Shown: positions 62,105 through 64,000 of the stretch, one piece after another
How positions within the stretch are numbered: the stretch's first letter is position 1
Layout of the letters: each line of letters begins with the position of its first letter
Assembly: GCA_964465125.1 (NCBI GenBank)
Contig: CAYXIO010000003.1
Coordinates: 101,921-165,920 of the forward strand
Direction: 5' to 3'
From: CAYOHG01 sp964465125
GTDB lineage: Bacteria > Planctomycetota > Phycisphaerae > UBA1845 > Fen-1342
Length of the DNA stretch: 64,000 nucleotides
Made by a program: the position numbers and the translations under genes
The notes under the pieces: generated by a model
Told to the model about the DNA's origin: nothing
Seen by the model: only the letters and a program-made list of their open reading frames with translations
Databases searched by the model: none

Positions 62105-63691
62105 CTACCGCTCCATCAGGTACACGCGGATCGGGCCCACGAGCTGAGTCGCGGCGCCCTGAATCGTGCGGTCCGGCGGAATCGCGCCGTTCCGCGTGTG
62201 GATCATGTCGTACACGTAGACGGCGTTGTGGGCGTAGTCGACCAGGTAGCCGGTCTGGCTGCTGTCGACCGCGATCGCGGTGAACAGCGGCGCCGGCACC
62301 GTGCCGGTCAGAATCACATCGGCCGGCGTGCTTCCGTTCAGCGTCGACGCATCCTGGAAGATCAGCACGCGCCCCAGACCGTCCACGACGTACATGCGGT
62401 CATCCAGGTCGATGAACACGTCGTAGAGCAGCGCGCCCACGAAATCCGGGCTGCTGATGATGCGCGTCGGCGTGAGGTCGCCGTTCAGCGCGCCGGCGTT
62501 CTCAAAGACCAGGATGTTGGCGAGGCCGCTATTGGCCACGTACAGGCTGCCGCTCGAATCCAGGTTCACGCCCAGCGGACTGACGATGTCGCCGCTGGTC
62601 GTCGTTCGAATCACCCGCGTCGGCGGCAGGTTTCCGACGAAGCTGGACTGCGAGACGTTGGCGAACACCTTGATGTCATCGTGGATCATGTCGGCAACAA
62701 AGACCAGGTCGCTGGCCGTGTCGATCGCCAGCGAGCTCGGGTCGGTCACCGTCGTCGCCGCACCCGCCACGTTCCGCGCCGGCATGATGTTGCCGTTCAG
62801 TGCGTCGGCGTCGGCGTAAGTGGTGATGGCGTCCGAGACGTAGTTGGCCACAACGAGCTCCTCCGCACTATTCACAACGATGTCCGCGGGCCCGGAGAGT
62901 TGCGTACTGCCGCCCTGCAAGTTCAGGTCCGGTGCGATGTTCCCGTTCACGGTCGCAGGATCGACGTACGCCGTCACGTTCTGACCGACGTAGTTGGCGA
63001 TGAACAGGATCGGCGAGGCGTGCACGTCGATCGAGATGCTGTCGCTGGCGCTGCCGCCCTGTCCGTCGGAGACGGTCACCTGGAACGTCAGAGTGCCGCT
63101 GACGTCCGGCGCGGTGAAGCTCGCGCCGGCCGTGGCGGCCCCGCTGAGCGTTACGGCCGTGCCCGCGATCTGAGCCCACGCGTACGTCAGCGCGTCACCG
63201 TCCGCGTCGCTGGCGGTGGCCGTCATCGCGACCGCGTCGCCCGCTTCGACGGCCTGGTCCGCGCCGGCGCTGACGGTCGGATCGGTATTCGATCCCGATC
63301 CGCCGGAACCCCCGCCCGCGCCGCCGCCCGCCGAGATCGCGACGTTGACCGTGTCGTCGTCGCTGGCCCCTTGCGGATCGATCACTTCGAGCTCGAACAC
63401 CAGCGTCTGGCCGGCGGCGGAAGCCGGCGCGACAAACGACGCGCTGGCCGCGTTCGAGCCGCTCAGAGAAGCCGCCGGACCGCTGAGCTGCGTCCAGTGG
63501 TACGCCAACGGATCGCCGTCGGCATCGGTCGCGGAGCCGCTGAGCACGACGCTCGCCCCGGGCGCGACGGACTGGTCCGAGCCCGCCGACGCCACGGGCG
63601 CCGAGTTCGTCGGCGATCCCCCGGTCGGGCAGCCTCCCATCGTGGAAACGACTAAGGACAGACTGAGCGCGCACAGAATCTTCGTTCGCAT
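62105..63691 (-). CDS. PKD-domain/β-propeller lipoprotein, copy 2 (two PKD domains)
   Basis: The protein has 528 residues from ATG 63689-63691 (GGAGG upstream; the in-frame ATG 22 codons earlier is less likely). Lipobox TMGG-C21. Two PKD/K319-like domains follow: about residues 30-118 (APVASAGSDQSVAPGASVVLSG) and about 135-225 (PTVSAGADQAVEAGDAVAMTA), joined by a glycine/serine linker. The propeller matches copy 1 blade for blade (DIVVNSAEELVVAN, GVNLDSSGSLYVANS, VFIDLDDRMYVVDG) and ends RVYLMER. It is a tandem paralogue with one domain more than copy 1. Confidence 0.88.
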   Translation of the reverse strand: MRTKILCALSLSLVVSTMGGCPTGGSPTNSAPVASAGSDQSVAPGASVVLSGSATDADGDPLAYHWTQLSGPAASLSGSNAASASFVAPASAAGQTLVFELEVIDPQGASDDDTVNVAISAGGGAGGGSGGSGSNTDPTVSAGADQAVEAGDAVAMTATASDADGDALTYAWAQIAGTAVTLSGAATAGASFTAPDVSGTLTFQVTVSDGQGGSASDSISIDVHASPILFIANYVGQNVTAYVDPATVNGNIAPDLNLQGGSTQLSGPADIVVNSAEELVVANYVSDAITTYADADALNGNIMPARNVAGAATTVTDPSSLAIDTASDLVFVADMIHDDIKVFANVSQSSFVGNLPPTRVIRTTTSGDIVSPLGVNLDSSGSLYVANSGLANILVFENAGALNGDLTPTRIISSPDFVGALLYDVFIDLDDRMYVVDGLGRVLIFQDASTLNGSTPADVILTGTVPAPLFTAIAVDSSQTGYLVDYAHNAVYVYDMIHTRNGAIPPDRTIQGAATQLVGPIRVYLMER

Positions 63692-64000
63692 GATCCTCCC
63701 CCCATGCATTGGTGTGTGTTCTGCGGCCTGCTTCCCTGTATAAGCAGCCGCGATCACCCTAGTGCTAGGAGGGGTGCCAACGCGAAATCAATGCCTCAGT
63801 TTGCGACGAGACGGGAATTGACGCTGCGGACGACGCCCACCCACGCCAGAACGTGTCGCAATTCCGGACGCTTGGCTCCGCAACGCGGACGAATCAGGCA
63901 GGCTGAATTCGCGCGGCCGAAGCGGCCCGGAGCGGTCCGCAACGGCCCGAGCGCGCGCTCAGGCTGTAGGTGTTTTCCCCCGAGGCGATCAACGATTCCG
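63692..64000. other. Upstream region of copy 2 with a decamer repeat, no gene seen
   Basis: A TATACA -10-like box (minus strand of 63737-63742) may serve the lipoprotein gene; its -35 is weak. Four imperfect 10-bp units (GCGCGGCCGA, AGCGGCCCGG, AGCGGTCCGC, AACGGCCCGA) run from 63911 to 63950. No coding frame with a ribosome site was seen up to the window edge. Confidence 0.4.

Noticed and set aside
63764..63779. TGGCAC followed by GC, a possible σ54 site before propeller lipoprotein copy 2
   Set aside because: The GG-GC spacing is one base too long and the -12 element is poor.

Overview
The window is GC-rich bacterial chromosome that most resembles a planctomycete (Planctomycetota, possibly Phycisphaerae-like). 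This is an inference from gene content: a FliW-CsrA-flagellin block, a σ54-type flagellar promoter, PEP-CTERM proteins, a dockerin-like remnant, PKD/β-propeller lipoproteins, a large secretin, and a vWA membrane protein of the kind common in that phylum. No rRNA, tRNA, CRISPR array, intact insertion sequence or prophage was seen.

Layout. 1-70 holds the last codons of a plus-strand gene cut by the window edge. 54-12521 (minus) is a respiratory complex I operon, nuoEFGHIJKLMN, without nuoABCD; a 7Fe-type ferredoxin (12697-12960) lies upstream and iscX (13193-13414) diverges from it. 13546-14487 is a lipoprotein cyclophilin. 14494-18217 (minus) is a three-gene sugar-type ABC importer with a good promoter and an overlapping palindrome. 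18383-20863 (minus) is a vWA membrane protein. 20992-27928 (plus) carries a thioredoxin-like 2Fe-2S ferredoxin, two small heat-shock proteins, a glycine/D-amino-acid oxidase and a 1371-residue exported protein. 28195-32200 holds a secretin followed by a YdjY protein with an ExbD-like tail. 32187-36388 has a single-domain response regulator, a lipoprotein, an α/β hydrolase and cardiolipin synthase.

36508-50397 (minus) is a flagellar block. A small unknown gene, flgF, flgG, flgA, flgH, flgI, flgJ (rod-binding domain only), flgN, flgK and flgL are tightly packed behind a near-consensus σ54 promoter (50464-50479), and fliW, csrA and two flagellin genes follow. The block encodes distal rod, L/P rings, hook-filament junction and filament, together with the translational switch in which FliW antagonises CsrA on flagellin mRNA.

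50747-56327 contains an exported terpene-cyclase-fold protein, a YmdB phosphodiesterase, a YyaL/DUF255 thioredoxin-fold protein and a DinB protein. 56328-60014 is visibly less GC-rich and more decayed: a heptamer repeat, a PocR-AraC regulator, a PEP-CTERM gene whose sorting tail is out of frame, an intact PEP-CTERM gene and a frameshifted dockerin-like fragment. 60015-63691 (minus) carries two paralogous PKD plus β-propeller lipoproteins separated by an inverted-repeat-rich spacer and a strong terminator.

No wholly new system is obvious. The most informative leads are the σ54 promoter with a tandem 20-bp repeat at enhancer distance, the FliW/CsrA leader motifs, the broken PEP-CTERM and dockerin remnants, the apparent exchange of lipobox features between FlgH and FlgI, and the secretin-linked YdjY-ExbD-like fusion.
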